NCBI GenBank assembly: GCA_034522155.1
Contig: JAXHLP010000002.1
Coordinates: forward strand, 1-64,000
Direction of reading: 5' to 3'
DNA: 64,000 bases
Source: Salinilacustrithrix sp034522155
Lineage (GTDB): Bacteria; Actinomycetota; Acidimicrobiia; Acidimicrobiales; Salinilacustritrichaceae
Each line of letters opens with the position of its first letter. Positions within the stretch are counted from its first letter, which is position 1. Shown here in pieces: positions 46,986 to 56,051 of this stretch. Both the position numbers and the translations under genes were made by a program. Under the pieces are notes generated by a model, which did no database searches, was not told where the DNA came from, and worked only from the letters and a program-made list of their open reading frames with translations.

Positions 46986-48162
46986 GTGCGCGTTCTTCAC
47001 CTCGTCGGCCGGAGCCATCGCCGCGGCGCGGAGCTGGTGGCTCTCGAGCTCGGGGCCGAGCTCGACCACCTGGGCCACGAGAACTCGGTGGTTGCGCTGT
47101 CGCCGGGGCTCGATGGCGGGACCGAGGACGACCTACGTCCGCTGCTGCCGCGCGACGTCCCCGAGAAGTGGAGACGGCTTGCCTACGTCCGCGCCGCTGC
47201 GCGCCGTCGTCGACGATCACAATCCGGACGTCCTGCTGGCCCACGGCGGCCAAGCGGCCCAGGTGGCGGCGTTCGCGCTCTGGAGGCGAGCCCAGACGGC
47301 CATCGTGTGGCAACGCATCCTGGACTTCCCGCCGGAGCTGTGGAAGCCCGGCCGCCGTCAGTACTGGCGCCTGATCGTCCGTCGCGTGGACGCGGTCGTG
47401 GCGCTCACCGCGGACGAGGCCAAGGAGATGGGGGCGCTCCGATTCGCGAAGCCCGTGTGGACCATCCCGAACTTCCGCCAGCCCAGCCGCTTCATGAGCG
47501 TGGATCGCGCCGCTGCCGCGGCCCGCCTCCGTCGCGAGATCGGCATCGACGACGGTGCACCGCTGGTCGGCTTCGTCGGTCACCTCGTCCACCAGAAGCG
47601 ACCGGTGCGCGCCGTGTCGGTGCTGGAGCTGGTGCGCCAAGCGGAGGGGGTCGACGCCCATCTCGTCATCGCCGGATCCGGTCCGAAGCGCGAGCTCGTC
47701 GAGCAGGAGATCGAGCGCCGCGGACTCACGGGTCACGTCACGATTCTCGGGCATCGGGACGACATCGAACAGGTGTTCGCCGGCATCGATCTCGCCATAT
47801 TGGTTAGCAGCACGGAGGGGATCCCGGGCGTGGCGATCGAGGCGGCCATGGCTGGCTGTCCGCTCGCCAGCTATCCCGTGGGCGGGATCCGCGAGGTCGT
47901 CGACCACGGTCGCACCGGCGTGGTCCTCGACGAATCGGACGTTGGGACGATGGCGACAGAGGTCGCGGCACTCCTGCGCGACGACGGTCGCCGGTCGGCG
48001 ATGTCCGACGCGGCACGGCTGCGGCACGCTATCCACTTCTCTGCGGAGCGCATCGCGCACCGGTACAACGAGGTTCTGGTGGCCGCGACGTCTGCTCGAC
48101 GGGATCACGACGAGCGCTCGACGGGGTTCATGGCTGCGTTGCACAGGCGACTCGGAGGCTGA
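46986..48162 (+). CDS. GT4-family glycosyltransferase
   Basis: The GTG at 46986 opens MRVLHLVGRSHRRGAELVAL, the usual GT4 N-terminal strand and loop. After a frame change near 47195 the rest is one frame: NPDVLLAHGGQAAQVAAFAL, TAIVWQRILDFPPELWKPGR, VDAVVALTADEAKEMGALRF, TIPNFRQPSRFM, PLVGFVGHLVHQKRPVRAVS, AHLVIAGSGPKRELVEQEIE, VTILGHRDDIEQVFAGIDLA, ILVSSTEGIPGVAIEAAMAG (ExxPGVxxEAxxxG donor site), ASYPVGGIREVVDHGRTGVV. TGA at 48160-48162. About 390 residues. Probably follows the sulfotransferase in one transcript; it converges with the polymerase-like gene. Confidence 0.85.
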
Positions 48163-48183
48163 CCGCGGCACCGGCGCCGTCCG

Positions 48184-49644
48184 TCAGCGGTGGACCGAAA
48201 CGGTCTCCCGAGGTCGGCGCCTCGCTCGTCTCCGGTCCGCCACCGCGCTTCCCAGCGGGGGCAAGGCCACGAGCACGAAGAGGAACGGCAACATCTGGAC
48301 ACGTTGACGGGCGAGGATGCCGAAGTTGCCCAGCGACGAGAACGCGAACGCGAACACCGGGACGTACGTCAGCGAGGCGGCGACGTAGGGCCACTTGCGG
48401 AGCGCGCCGGGGGCACTGAGCATGCGCGGCACGGCGCTCAGGAGCAATACGGCGAGGACGAGCCCTTCGACGGAGGTCAACAACATCTGCGCGTTGTCCG
48501 CCTCGAACGGGAACGGCCGGAAGAGCACCGTGACGAGCGCGATCGGGTAGCCGAGGGGCGAGAACGGGCTGGGGGTCTCGTAGCGGGATCCTCCCTGGGA
48601 GGTCTGCTCGCTGGTCTCCTCGAACTCCTGCTCGATCGACTCCTGGCTGAACTCGTCGATGCCGAAGAACTCGTTGAACGTGCTGATCATGAAGGTTCCG
48701 ACGGCGAACAGGAAGAGCCCGCCCACGATCTTCGTCGCCAGCCCCAGGCCGGCGACGCGCGATCCGGGCCGGAGCGCGTAGCCGACCGCGAACGCACCGA
48801 ACAGGAGGAGGATCACGTGGGGTCTGGTCATGACGATCGCCCACGCACCGGCGGCGGCGAGGAGGAAGCCGCCTCGCTGGTGCGAGAGGACGCGGGCACC
48901 GCCGTAGGCGAACAGGCCCATGCCGAGCAGGATCCAGGCCTCCTTGCCGATCGAGCCCGGCCAGAACAGCATCGAGGGCCACAGGAAGATGAGCAGGGCG
49001 TATCGCCGGGCGTTTCCCTCGGGGACGGCGAGTTCGAAGGCGCGGTACAGCAGGAAGGTGCCGATGAACGCGAAGAGCCCGAAGACGATGAAGCCGATCA
49101 CGATGTCAGGCGTGAGCACGGCGTAGACGTAGCCGGTGACCACCCGGATGAACCCCGTGCCCGGGATCTTCTGTCGGGCAGGTTCGGCGAAGTCGAGCAT
49201 CCGGTAGGCCTGGGCGAGCCGGACACCGTGCTCGTGGTACGCCCCGGCGTCGCCGACACCGCTGTAGGTGCCGTAGATGGCGTCGTACCGCAGCGCGACG
49301 AACACGAGCTTCATCGCGAAGCCGGTGAGGACGATCCCGGCGAGGTCGAACGACCGGCGCCGGTTCAGGTTGCGCGTCAGGTGGAGGGCGACCAGCCCCA
49401 GTCCGAAGACGATCGGGACGCCGATCGCGAGCTCCGGATGTGCGGTCCAGCCGAACCACGCGAAGACCACGGGTGGGACACCGACCGCGGCGATCGACAG
49501 CGCGGAACGACGCGGGCCCGCGTCTGCATCGTCGATGGCGGCCTCGTTCCGGGACGTTGCATCGATCACCGGCTCATCCACCGCGCGTCGGCGCCGCGTG
49601 TAGACGACGGTGCGCAGCGCCGTGGCGGGTTCAGGTCGTGCCAT
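48184..49644 (-). CDS. Polytopic membrane protein, candidate polysaccharide polymerase (Wzy-like)
   Basis: Clean 486-residue frame. The ATG at 49644 overlaps the stop of the Wzc-like gene by 14 bases. About ten to eleven transmembrane segments can be seen, among them LAIGVPIVFGLGLVALHL, FDLAGIVLTGFAMKLVFVAL, IVIGFIVFGLFAFIGTFLLY, RRYALLIFLWPSMLFWP, AWILLGMGLFAYGGARVL, GGFLLAAAGAWAIVMTRPHV, VAGLGLATKIVGGLFLFAVG, VEGLVLAVLLLSAVP and VAASLTYVPVFAFAFSS. Between the eighth and ninth segments lies a hydrophilic loop of about 75 residues rich in Glu, Gln and Ser (FNEFFGIDEFSQESIEQEFE...). The large loop, many helices and coupling to a chain-length regulator suggest an O-unit polymerase, but sequence similarity alone does not prove it. 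Confidence 0.65.
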   Translation of the reverse strand: MARPEPATALRTVVYTRRRRAVDEPVIDATSRNEAAIDDADAGPRRSALSIAAVGVPPVVFAWFGWTAHPELAIGVPIVFGLGLVALHLTRNLNRRRSFDLAGIVLTGFAMKLVFVALRYDAIYGTYSGVGDAGAYHEHGVRLAQAYRMLDFAEPARQKIPGTGFIRVVTGYVYAVLTPDIVIGFIVFGLFAFIGTFLLYRAFELAVPEGNARRYALLIFLWPSMLFWPGSIGKEAWILLGMGLFAYGGARVLSHQRGGFLLAAAGAWAIVMTRPHVILLLFGAFAVGYALRPGSRVAGLGLATKIVGGLFLFAVGTFMISTFNEFFGIDEFSQESIEQEFEETSEQTSQGGSRYETPSPFSPLGYPIALVTVLFRPFPFEADNAQMLLTSVEGLVLAVLLLSAVPRMLSAPGALRKWPYVAASLTYVPVFAFAFSSLGNFGILARQRVQMLPFLFVLVALPPLGSAVADRRRARRRPRETVSVHR

Positions 49645-51412
49645 GGGCGGCCCGGTCCCGGTCCCGGACATGGCCGTTCTCCGCGAAACCGTCCTGTGAA
49701 CGGACGTTCTGTCCACCGACGTGGCGTCGTGCCGTCGGCTTGCCGGAGGACCCCAGGACGACGACCCCCGCCATCGGCGTCGCGAGTTGTTCGAACTGCT
49801 CGGCGGTACGGTCGGCGTCCGGCGTGCTCGTCCGACCGATCCGGGCCGCGAAGACCACGGCATCCACGGCGGGCACGAGGTCCCTGGCGTCGTTGGCCGA
49901 CATCGCCGGCGACGTGTCCACGACGATGACGTCGAACTGGGCGCGCGCCACGGAGATGAGCGCCCGTTGCGCTGCGACCATCGCCGCCGGCACGATCGGC
50001 GTCTCGCGTTCGGGATCGATGCTCCGTGCCAGCCAGACGTTCGCCAGTCCGGGGGACTCGGCGATGAACGGCGAGATGTCGGCGCGGACCGCGTCGTCAG
50101 ACGCGCCGTCCAGCGGGGTGGCGATCCCGGTGTCGATCAGGTCACCGATCCGCGGCTCCCGGAAGTCGCCGTCGACGACGAGAACTCGCAGTTGCGTCTC
50201 GGCCAGGGCCGCCGCGAGGTTGGCTGCGACTGTGGTTGCACCGTCGCCGTCGCTCGGCGCGGTCACCATGATGACTCGGACATCGCGTTCAGAGACGTCG
50301 TCGCCGCCGGTCGTGGATTCGGACAACCTGGTGAGCGAAAGCGAGGTGCGCAGCGAACGATACGACTCCGCGACGCGTGTCGTCGGTTGGTCGACGAGCA
50401 CCAACCTGTCTCGGTGCTTCCGCCCGAGCTTGGGTACCTCCACGAGCACGGGCAGGCCGAAGGCGAGCTCCGCGTCCTCGCGCGTCCGTATCCGCTTGTC
50501 GAGCACGGCCAGCAGGGCGACGACGCCGAGCCCGACCAGGAGGCCTGCACCGCCACCGATGCCTGATCTGATCAGTGGGTCTGGTTCGTCGGTGGCCTCG
50601 TCGTCGAGGTTCTCGATCGGAACGAGCGCATTCCCGTCTTCTGCTTCTTCTTCCTCGTCGTCGCCGTTGTCGCCCTCGTCCTCGGCGCTGCTGATCTGCT
50701 CCGACGGCGGCTCACCGACCGAGCGGAGCGCTTCGTCGATCACCTCGGATCCCCGGTAGGGGATGGCGCGTGCCGGCCGCCCCGGCCGGATGCCGGACGG
50801 TGGGTCGCCGGTCGAACGCAGCTCCTGGAGCTGCTCCCGGACCAGTCGGAGCTCGTCGACCGCGCTCTCGCGCTCGGAGCTGATGATGCTGAGGTCGGTC
50901 GGCCCGGCACCGGGGAGGCGGGCGTCCAACGCGCGGATCTCTTCTTCGAGCACGTCGATGCGCTCCACCAGGGCATCGCGTCGCCGGGACTGCTCGTCCG
51001 TCGCACGTCCGCGCAGGTAGCCGTCGAGGACCTCGGCGAAGGTGTCGGCGACGAGCTCGGCTCGCCCCGGATCGCGGTTCGTGGCAGTGATCTCCAGAAT
51101 CCCCAGCTCACCGTTGTAGCGGGCATCGACCTGGTCGGCGAGGTCCTGGGGCGGCTCATCGAGCTGTTCCGAGGCCAGCACCGGCACCTCGTCGAGGGTC
51201 ACCAGGAACGCGATCTGGGCCGGCGTGAGGCCCGTCGGCGCGCCGGCGTCGATGAAGGAGACGTTGGTGGCGCGGTACACGGTGTCGTCCTCGGCCTGCG
51301 CCTGGTCGGGGGTCGTGATCCACCCGAGCAGTGCGCCGACCAGCGCCAAGACGAGCACGATCGGCCACCGACGGGCCAGCATTCTGAGGAACTGCTGTGG
51401 AGTCACGTTCAT
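49631..51412 (-). CDS. Wzc/CpsD-like chain-length regulator with degenerate kinase P-loop
   Basis: Clean 593-residue frame from ATG 51412. The Wzz domain is MNVTPQQFLRMLARRWPIVL, VLALVGALLGWIT (first transmembrane helix, about residues 15-32), a periplasmic/extracellular part with coiled coils (SRRRDALVERIDVLEEEIRA), an acidic linker rich in Asp and Glu near residue 260, then GIGGGAGLLVGLGVVALLAV (second helix). The cytoplasmic BY-kinase-like domain follows: VAESYRSLRTSLSLTRLSES, Walker A region VTAPSDGDGATTVAANLAAA, Walker A' LRVLVVDGDFREPRIGD, Walker B FDVIVVDTSP. The usual GxGKTT lysine is alanine (codon at 50237-50239, about residue 392), and the C-terminal tail has no tyrosine cluster. 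It probably controls chain length or polymerase activity without normal tyrosine autophosphorylation. Confidence 0.85.
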   Translation of the reverse strand: MNVTPQQFLRMLARRWPIVLVLALVGALLGWITTPDQAQAEDDTVYRATNVSFIDAGAPTGLTPAQIAFLVTLDEVPVLASEQLDEPPQDLADQVDARYNGELGILEITATNRDPGRAELVADTFAEVLDGYLRGRATDEQSRRRDALVERIDVLEEEIRALDARLPGAGPTDLSIISSERESAVDELRLVREQLQELRSTGDPPSGIRPGRPARAIPYRGSEVIDEALRSVGEPPSEQISSAEDEGDNGDDEEEEAEDGNALVPIENLDDEATDEPDPLIRSGIGGGAGLLVGLGVVALLAVLDKRIRTREDAELAFGLPVLVEVPKLGRKHRDRLVLVDQPTTRVAESYRSLRTSLSLTRLSESTTGGDDVSERDVRVIMVTAPSDGDGATTVAANLAAALAETQLRVLVVDGDFREPRIGDLIDTGIATPLDGASDDAVRADISPFIAESPGLANVWLARSIDPERETPIVPAAMVAAQRALISVARAQFDVIVVDTSPAMSANDARDLVPAVDAVVFAARIGRTSTPDADRTAEQFEQLATPMAGVVVLGSSGKPTARRHVGGQNVRSQDGFAENGHVRDRDRAAHGTT

Positions 51413-51585
51413 CCAGTCGAGTCGTTGCGTCGTCGGCCCGGCACCGCACGCGGGACAGGATCGGACAGCGTAGGAGCCCACGATGGTCCAGAGCACGGCG
51501 GGACGGACCAATTGCGACCCATGGTGATCGCCGACGACGTGATCGGTATTCTTCGCGCGTCGAGGAGGCTGTTCGAACTCGATCG

Positions 51586-52834
51586 ATGGAGCACGCGACC
51601 CGGTGGAACGTCAGGCTGCAGCTTCCGCAGGAGTTCGAGGGTCGGCCCTCGGTGGCGATACCGGCCCGCGGCGGCTCGAAGGGAATCCCTCGAAAGAACG
51701 TGTGCCCGATCGGTGGCGTTCCACTCGTTCGTCGAGCGGTTCTGTCCGCGGTTGCAGCGGACTCCGCCGATCTGGTCGCGGGTGAGCACCGACGACAGCG
51801 AGATCGCCGACATCGCCAGGGAGGCTGGCGCCTCGGTGGTGTGGCGGCCGCCAGCGCTCTCCGGCGACTCCGCCTCGTCTGAATCCGCAGTGCTCCATGC
51901 GTTGGACCATCTCGAAGCCGAACGTCGCCGATCATGGGACGTCGTCGTCCTCATGCAAGCCACGAGTCCGTTCACTACTGGCCGACGATCTCGACCGTGT
52001 CGTGTCTGCGGTGCTCGACGGTGCTGATTCGGCGTTGACGGTCGTCCCCAACCACACGTTCCTCTGGCGGCACGGTGCCGACGGAGCGGTCGCAGTCAAC
52101 CACGATCCTGCCCGTCGACTGCCGAGGCAGGAGCTGGAACCCGAGTTCCGCGAGACCGGGGCCTTGTACGCGATGGCGGTCCGACTCGTTTCGCTGCCGC
52201 ACGTATCCGGTTCGTCGGAACTGTCGCGCTCGTCCCTATCGATCCGGACACGTCCGTCGAGATCGACGACGACCTGGATCTTGAGGTCGCCCGGGCCGTG
52301 GCCGCCCGCCGTCAGGAGGCGAGCACGGACGCGCATCTTCCAACGCACGTGGCCGCACTTGTCCTCGACTTCGACGGGGTGATCAGCGACGACCGGGTCT
52401 TGACCCTGCAGGATGGAACCGAAGGGGTGCTGGAGTCGTGTGGCGACGGCATGGGGTTGGAGCTTCTGCGTGCGGCAGGCATCCGAGTTCGCGTCCTCAG
52501 CAAGGAAGCCAACCCGGTGGTCACGGCCCGCTGCGCGAAGCTCGGCCTCGAGGTGTTCCAACGGGTCGAGCAGAAGCTCCGGATGCTCGAGCAATGGTGT
52601 GACGACAGCGGAGTCGATGTGGAAGACATCGTGTACGTGGGAAACGACGTGAACGACCTCGAGTGCATCCGCCGTGCAGGATGCGGCGTCGTTCCGTCGG
52701 ACGCCCACCCGAGCGTCCGAACGGCTGCGGACGTCGTCTTGACGCTGCGAAGGTGGAATGGAGCGGCGCGGGAGCTGCGTGCTACTCGATTCCTCGGCCT
52801 ACGGCTCACAACGGATCGGAGAGGCTTGACGTGA
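51586..52834 (+). CDS. neuA: CMP-nonulosonate cytidylyltransferase fused to HAD phosphatase (NeuA-like)
   Basis: N-terminal cytidylyltransferase: RPSVAIPARGGSKGIPRKNV (nucleotide-binding ARGGSKGIPRKN signature, 51640-51700), GGVPLVRRAVLSAVAADSAD, then after frame changes VSTDDSEIADIAREAGASVV, RPPALSGDSASSESAVLHAL, VVVLMQATSPFTT (51945-51980), HDPARRLPRQELEPEFRETG, ALYAMAVR. The C-terminal HAD domain (52350-52780) reads VAALVLDFDGVISDDRVLTL with the catalytic DxDG, ELLRAAGIRVRVLSKEANPV, EDIVYVGNDVNDLECIRRAG, CGVVPSDAHPSVRTAADVVL. It activates a nonulosonic acid with CTP; the HAD domain may dephosphorylate the 9-phosphate sugar or be structural, as in CMAS-type fusions. The start ATG is weak (GGAGG lies 13 bases upstream). 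Frame changes near 51770, 51855, 51985 and 52240. Confidence 0.85.
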
Positions 52835-53714
52835 CAGCAGCAGTGGGAACTCGCAGGACGATCGGTGGGTCCCGGCAACCCGGCCTACGTGATCGCCGAG
52901 ATCGGCATCAACCACAACGGTGACCTCGACATCGCCAAGCGGCTCATCGACGAGGCCGCACGGGCTGGATGTGACGCCGTCAAGTTCCAGAAGCGGACGC
53001 CACGCGTGTGCGTGCCCCAGGACCAGTGGGACGTCCGTCGGGAGACGCCCTGGGGTGAGATGACCTACCTCGACTACAAGGAGCGGATGGAGTTCACCGC
53101 GGAGGAGTTCGAGGAGATCGGTCGGTATGCGCAGGACCACGGTGTCGACTGGTTCGCCTCGCCCTGGGACGTTCCCTCCGTGGACTTCGCTGAGCAGTTC
53201 GACCCGCCGTGCCACAAGATCGCATCCGTGCGCCATCACCGATTTCGATCTGCTGGACCGTGTCGCTGCGACTGGACGCCCCGTCATCATGTCAACGGGG
53301 ATGTCGACGATGGAGGAGATCGAGGCGGCGATCGAACGGCTCGACGGTTCCCCGTTGCTCGTGGCACACAGCACGAGTTCGTACCCGTGCCCGCCGTCCG
53401 AGCTGAACCTCCGCATGATCCCCACCTTGGCTGCGCTCTTCCCGGACGTCCCCATCGGCTACTCGGGCCACGAGGTCGGGTTGCAGACCTCTGTGGCTGC
53501 CGTCGCCCTCGGGGCAACGTTCGTGGAGCGCCACATCACCCTTGACCGGGCGATGTGGGGCACCGACCAAGCGGCCTCGGTGGAACCCCCTGGCATGGCG
53601 CGTCTCGTCCGCGACATCCGGGTCGTGGAGGAAGCCACGGGCGACGGCGTCAAGCGCGTGTACGACAGCGAGGTCCCGATCCGGGCGAAGCTGCGGCGGG
53701 TGCAGTCGAACTGA
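52831..53714 (+). CDS. neuB: N-acetylneuraminate (nonulosonate) synthase, NeuB-like
   Basis: Condenses phosphoenolpyruvate with an N-acetyl-hexosamine to form a nonulosonic acid. The GTG at 52831 overlaps the stop of neuA. After a frame change near 52868 come NPAYVIAEIGINHNGDLDIA, AARAGCDAVKFQKRTPRVCV, YLDYKERMEFTAEEFEEIGR, GVDWFASPWDVPSVDFAEQF, DPPCHKIAS. A frame change near 53225 leads to ITDFDLLDRVAATGRPVIMS, TGMSTMEEIEAAIERLDGSP, HSTSSYPCPPSELNLRMIPT, IGYSGHEVGLQTSVAAVALG, ATFVERHITLDRAMWGTDQA, SVEPPGMARLVRDI. The KFQKR, TGM and GYSGHE..ERH.TLD signatures are those of NeuB. It is about 294 residues, lacks a clear C-terminal antifreeze (SAF) domain, and is therefore shorter than the 350-residue enzymes. 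This form resembles the short NeuB type. Confidence 0.9.
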
Positions 53715-53733
53715 CGAGGTCGCGGGCGTCCCG

Positions 53734-55026
53734 CTACTCCGCGACGGCGACGCCCGTCCGCCATCCGTCCAACAACGTCGTACCACACGTGGCAGTGCTC
53801 GGCTCGAGGATCTGCCGAGCCATGTGCTCCGCAGCGTCGGCGCCCGTTCGAGCGCACCACCGTTCGGCCAGCAGTCGGCGCTCCAGTCGGGCTTCTTCAT
53901 TCCCGTCGTGATCCCGCGCTCGCTCGAGGACAGCGTGGAGTTTCGCGCTTCCTGTGACGCGGGCGACCACGGGATCGTCCAGGTACAGGTAGTCGGCGGG
54001 TTTCCCGGGAAAGTCGAGCTGTATGACCGGGAGGCCGAGGGCGAGTGCCTCCCAACCGACTCCGCTCGAATGCTGGATGACAGCGAACGGCCCGTGCTCG
54101 AGGAGCTCGAAGGTCCGGCCCTCGTGGATGCTCCAGCCGGGAGGTGCGAGCCGATGTAGGAGGGCGCGACCCACCCGGGGATGCGGGGCGATGATGCCCG
54201 TCGGCCACGCACTGGCAGTGACCGCGATGAGCTCCCCGAGGTCCTCCGGGGGATCGGGGCTCAGCGCGAGGACCGGTCCGAGTCGTGGATCAATCGGAGT
54301 AGCAGCAGTCGGGGCGACCGAGGGGTTGCCGCTCACCACGAGGCCGCCCGTCGGGGCACCGAGCGCGGCATAGAAGGACCGGTCGCCCTCCCCGCGTAGG
54401 AGCGCGAGGTTGCAGGGCAGGTCGCGGTACTCCCGGAGGCGGCTTCCCGCCGTGTGCGGGACGTAGACGGATGGGATTCCGTTGCGCGCAGCGATCGACA
54501 GCAGTGCGCGGGCGTTCGCGTTGTGCTGGCTGGACACGACGATGGTCGAGATGGCGTCCGACCGAAGGATCATCTCTGCTCTGGCCAGTGCGCGGGCCGC
54601 AGGCCGAGGAACTGGTCGATGAGGTTCGACAAGGTCGGCCGGCCGTCGATGTCCTCGACCCCAGCCTGGCGATCCTCTCGGGCGAGTTCGAGCGCTCGTC
54701 CCGTGCCACCGAGCAGGCGCACGAGCGCGAACGGGGCGATCTCGAGCGGAGTCGCCGTCGTTCTGGCGTGCGTCGAGCACGCCTCTACGACCGGCTCGAG
54801 CGCGGCGAACGTCGGTTCCTGTGTCGATGAAGAACGCTGTCGCCCCGACGTGGACGACCAGAGGACCGGACCGGGCGCCGGCGACGGCTCCGGCATGCTC
54901 TGGGGTAGCGGCGGCCCTGATCGGGACCGGTGCCGAGGATGGCTGAAGCGCTCGATGGAGTAGCGGGCGGTAGCTCGACGAGACCAGCTCGTCGTCGAGC
55001 CGATCCCGTGCCCACGCGTCGATCAT
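53734..55026 (-). CDS. GT-B-like protein, candidate nonulosonate/polysialate-type transferase
   Basis: Stitched frames: GPLVVHVGATAFFIDT, PTFAALEPVVEACSTHARTT, EIAPFALVRLLGGTGRALEL, RPTLSNLIDQFLGL, RAEMILRSDAISTIVVSSQH, NANARALLSIAARNGIPSVY (54530-54470), VPHTAGSRLREYRDLPCNLA, GLVVSGNPSVAPTAATP, LSPDPPEDLGELIAVTASAW, PTGIIAPHPRVGRALLHRLA (HPR motif), ELLEHGPFAVIQHSSGVGWE, ALALGLPVIQLDFPGKPADY, LYLDDPVVARVTG. The second half (HPR, then HSSGVGWEALALGxPVIQ) is that of CDP-glycerophosphotransferase/polysialyltransferase-like GT-B folds. Placed next to neuAB, it is a reasonable candidate to transfer the nonulosonic acid. It could instead be a capsule GT of other specificity. Frame changes near 54790 and 54590. 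Confidence 0.55.
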   Translation of the reverse strand: MIDAWARDRLDDELVSSSYRPLLHRALQPSSAPVPIRAAATPEHAGAVAGARSGPLVVHVGATAFFIDTGTDVRRARAGRRGVLDARQNDGDSARDRPVRARAPARWHGTSARTRPRGSPGWGRGHRRPADLVEPHRPVPRPAARALARAEMILRSDAISTIVVSSQHNANARALLSIAARNGIPSVYVPHTAGSRLREYRDLPCNLALLRGEGDRSFYAALGAPTGGLVVSGNPSVAPTAATPIDPRLGPVLALSPDPPEDLGELIAVTASAWPTGIIAPHPRVGRALLHRLAPPGWSIHEGRTFELLEHGPFAVIQHSSGVGWEALALGLPVIQLDFPGKPADYLYLDDPVVARVTGSAKLHAVLERARDHDGNEEARLERRLLAERWCARTGADAAEHMARQILEPSTATCGTTLLDGWRTGVAVAE

Positions 55027-55127
55027 GAGCTCGTCGTCACGCGCCCGCTCTGACTGGCCGGCAGGCGGTGAGCATGCTCCTTGGCTGCCATTCCGGGGAG
55101 CCTGCCACCCAGCGGAGGACCATCACG

Positions 55128-55936
55128 ATGAACGTGAGTGACATCGCCAAGATGATGGTTGCGGTGTCAGCTGGTGTCGCCCGCGACCGACGGTGGTGGT
55201 CCCGACGCCCTGCGAACGAGTTGACGCGGACGGGTGTCGAGCAGCTCCGGCAGCCGTTTCTCTCGCAAGACGAATGCGCCCGCTTGGTGGGGGTTACGGA
55301 TCGCTACATGGAAGATCGGTCACGACCGCTGGACGGGGACGCATACCTGGTCGTCCGGCGCGAACATCGCCGGCTGAACGATCGGGGTGTACGCCAGATC
55401 ATGAACGCGCAGGACATTGACGCTGGGCTGTCAGATCTCTACACCAGTGGTCGCATCGAATCCCTCTTCGCTGAGCGTCTCGGTGAGGAGGTGGTGCTCG
55501 AGTCGATCACGCTGCAGGTGGATGAACCGGACGAGGAGACCAAGCGCGGCTACCACGTCGACAGGATCACCCCGCCGGTGTTCAAGCTCTTCGTCTACCT
55601 GACTGCGGTGGAGTCCGAGGAGCACGGTCCCTTCACGTACGTGCCCGGTTCTCACGTCGATACCAGCCGGCGGCTCCGGTGCCTGCTCGACAACCTCCGG
55701 CGGCAGCGACGATGTCCAGCGCACCGACATGTCCCGCTTCGAGGACGCCGATGCCGAGGACGTTCCTGAGCGGAGCTGGTTCGGCCGTCCTCGGCGTGCA
55801 GTCAGGCGCTCACAAGGGATGGCATGGACACACGGATCGCACCCGGTACTGCCTGATCGCCTACCTCATCCGCCGTCGGGACTGGTCTGGCCGCCCGTTC
55901 GCCCTCGGCCGAGAGCTCGTGAGTGGTCGCCGGTGA
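55128..55936 (+). CDS. PhyH-like Fe(II)/2-oxoglutarate dioxygenase, copy 3
   Basis: The ATG at 55128 follows GGAGG. MNVSDIAKMMVAVSAGVARD opens the protein, then ELTRTGVEQLRQPFLSQDEC, ARLVGVTDRYMEDRSRPLDG, DLYTSGRIESLFAERLGEEV, VLESITLQVDEPDEETKRGY, and the iron-binding YHVDRITPPVFKLFVYLTAV (HxD at 55553-55562), EHGPFTYVPGSH. Frame changes near 55665, 55720 and 55800 lead to HKGWHGHTDRTRYCLIAYLI with the distal histidine and 2-oxoglutarate-binding arginine. TGA at 55934-55936. About 269 residues. It is not closely similar to copies 1 and 2 (no shared LVPKRFDRVV block), so it is a separate member of the family. Possibly hydroxylates the nonulosonic acid or a nearby sugar. Confidence 0.72.
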
Positions 55937-56051
55937 GCACGATTGGACGGTGCGAGAAGCCAGAGACGACCTGCCGTGCCTGGATACCGGCACACGACCG
56001 GCCGCGGTATCTTTCGCCTTCGTGGCCATCGCTTGGGCCAACGGGCGACCC

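Noticed and set aside
48190..49929. A 579-codon open frame on plus opposite the polymerase-like and Wzc-like genes
   Set aside because: Extremely rich in Glu, Arg, Gly and Asp with no motif. It is the antisense shadow expected at this GC content. The minus-strand genes have transmembrane helices, motifs and matched overlaps.
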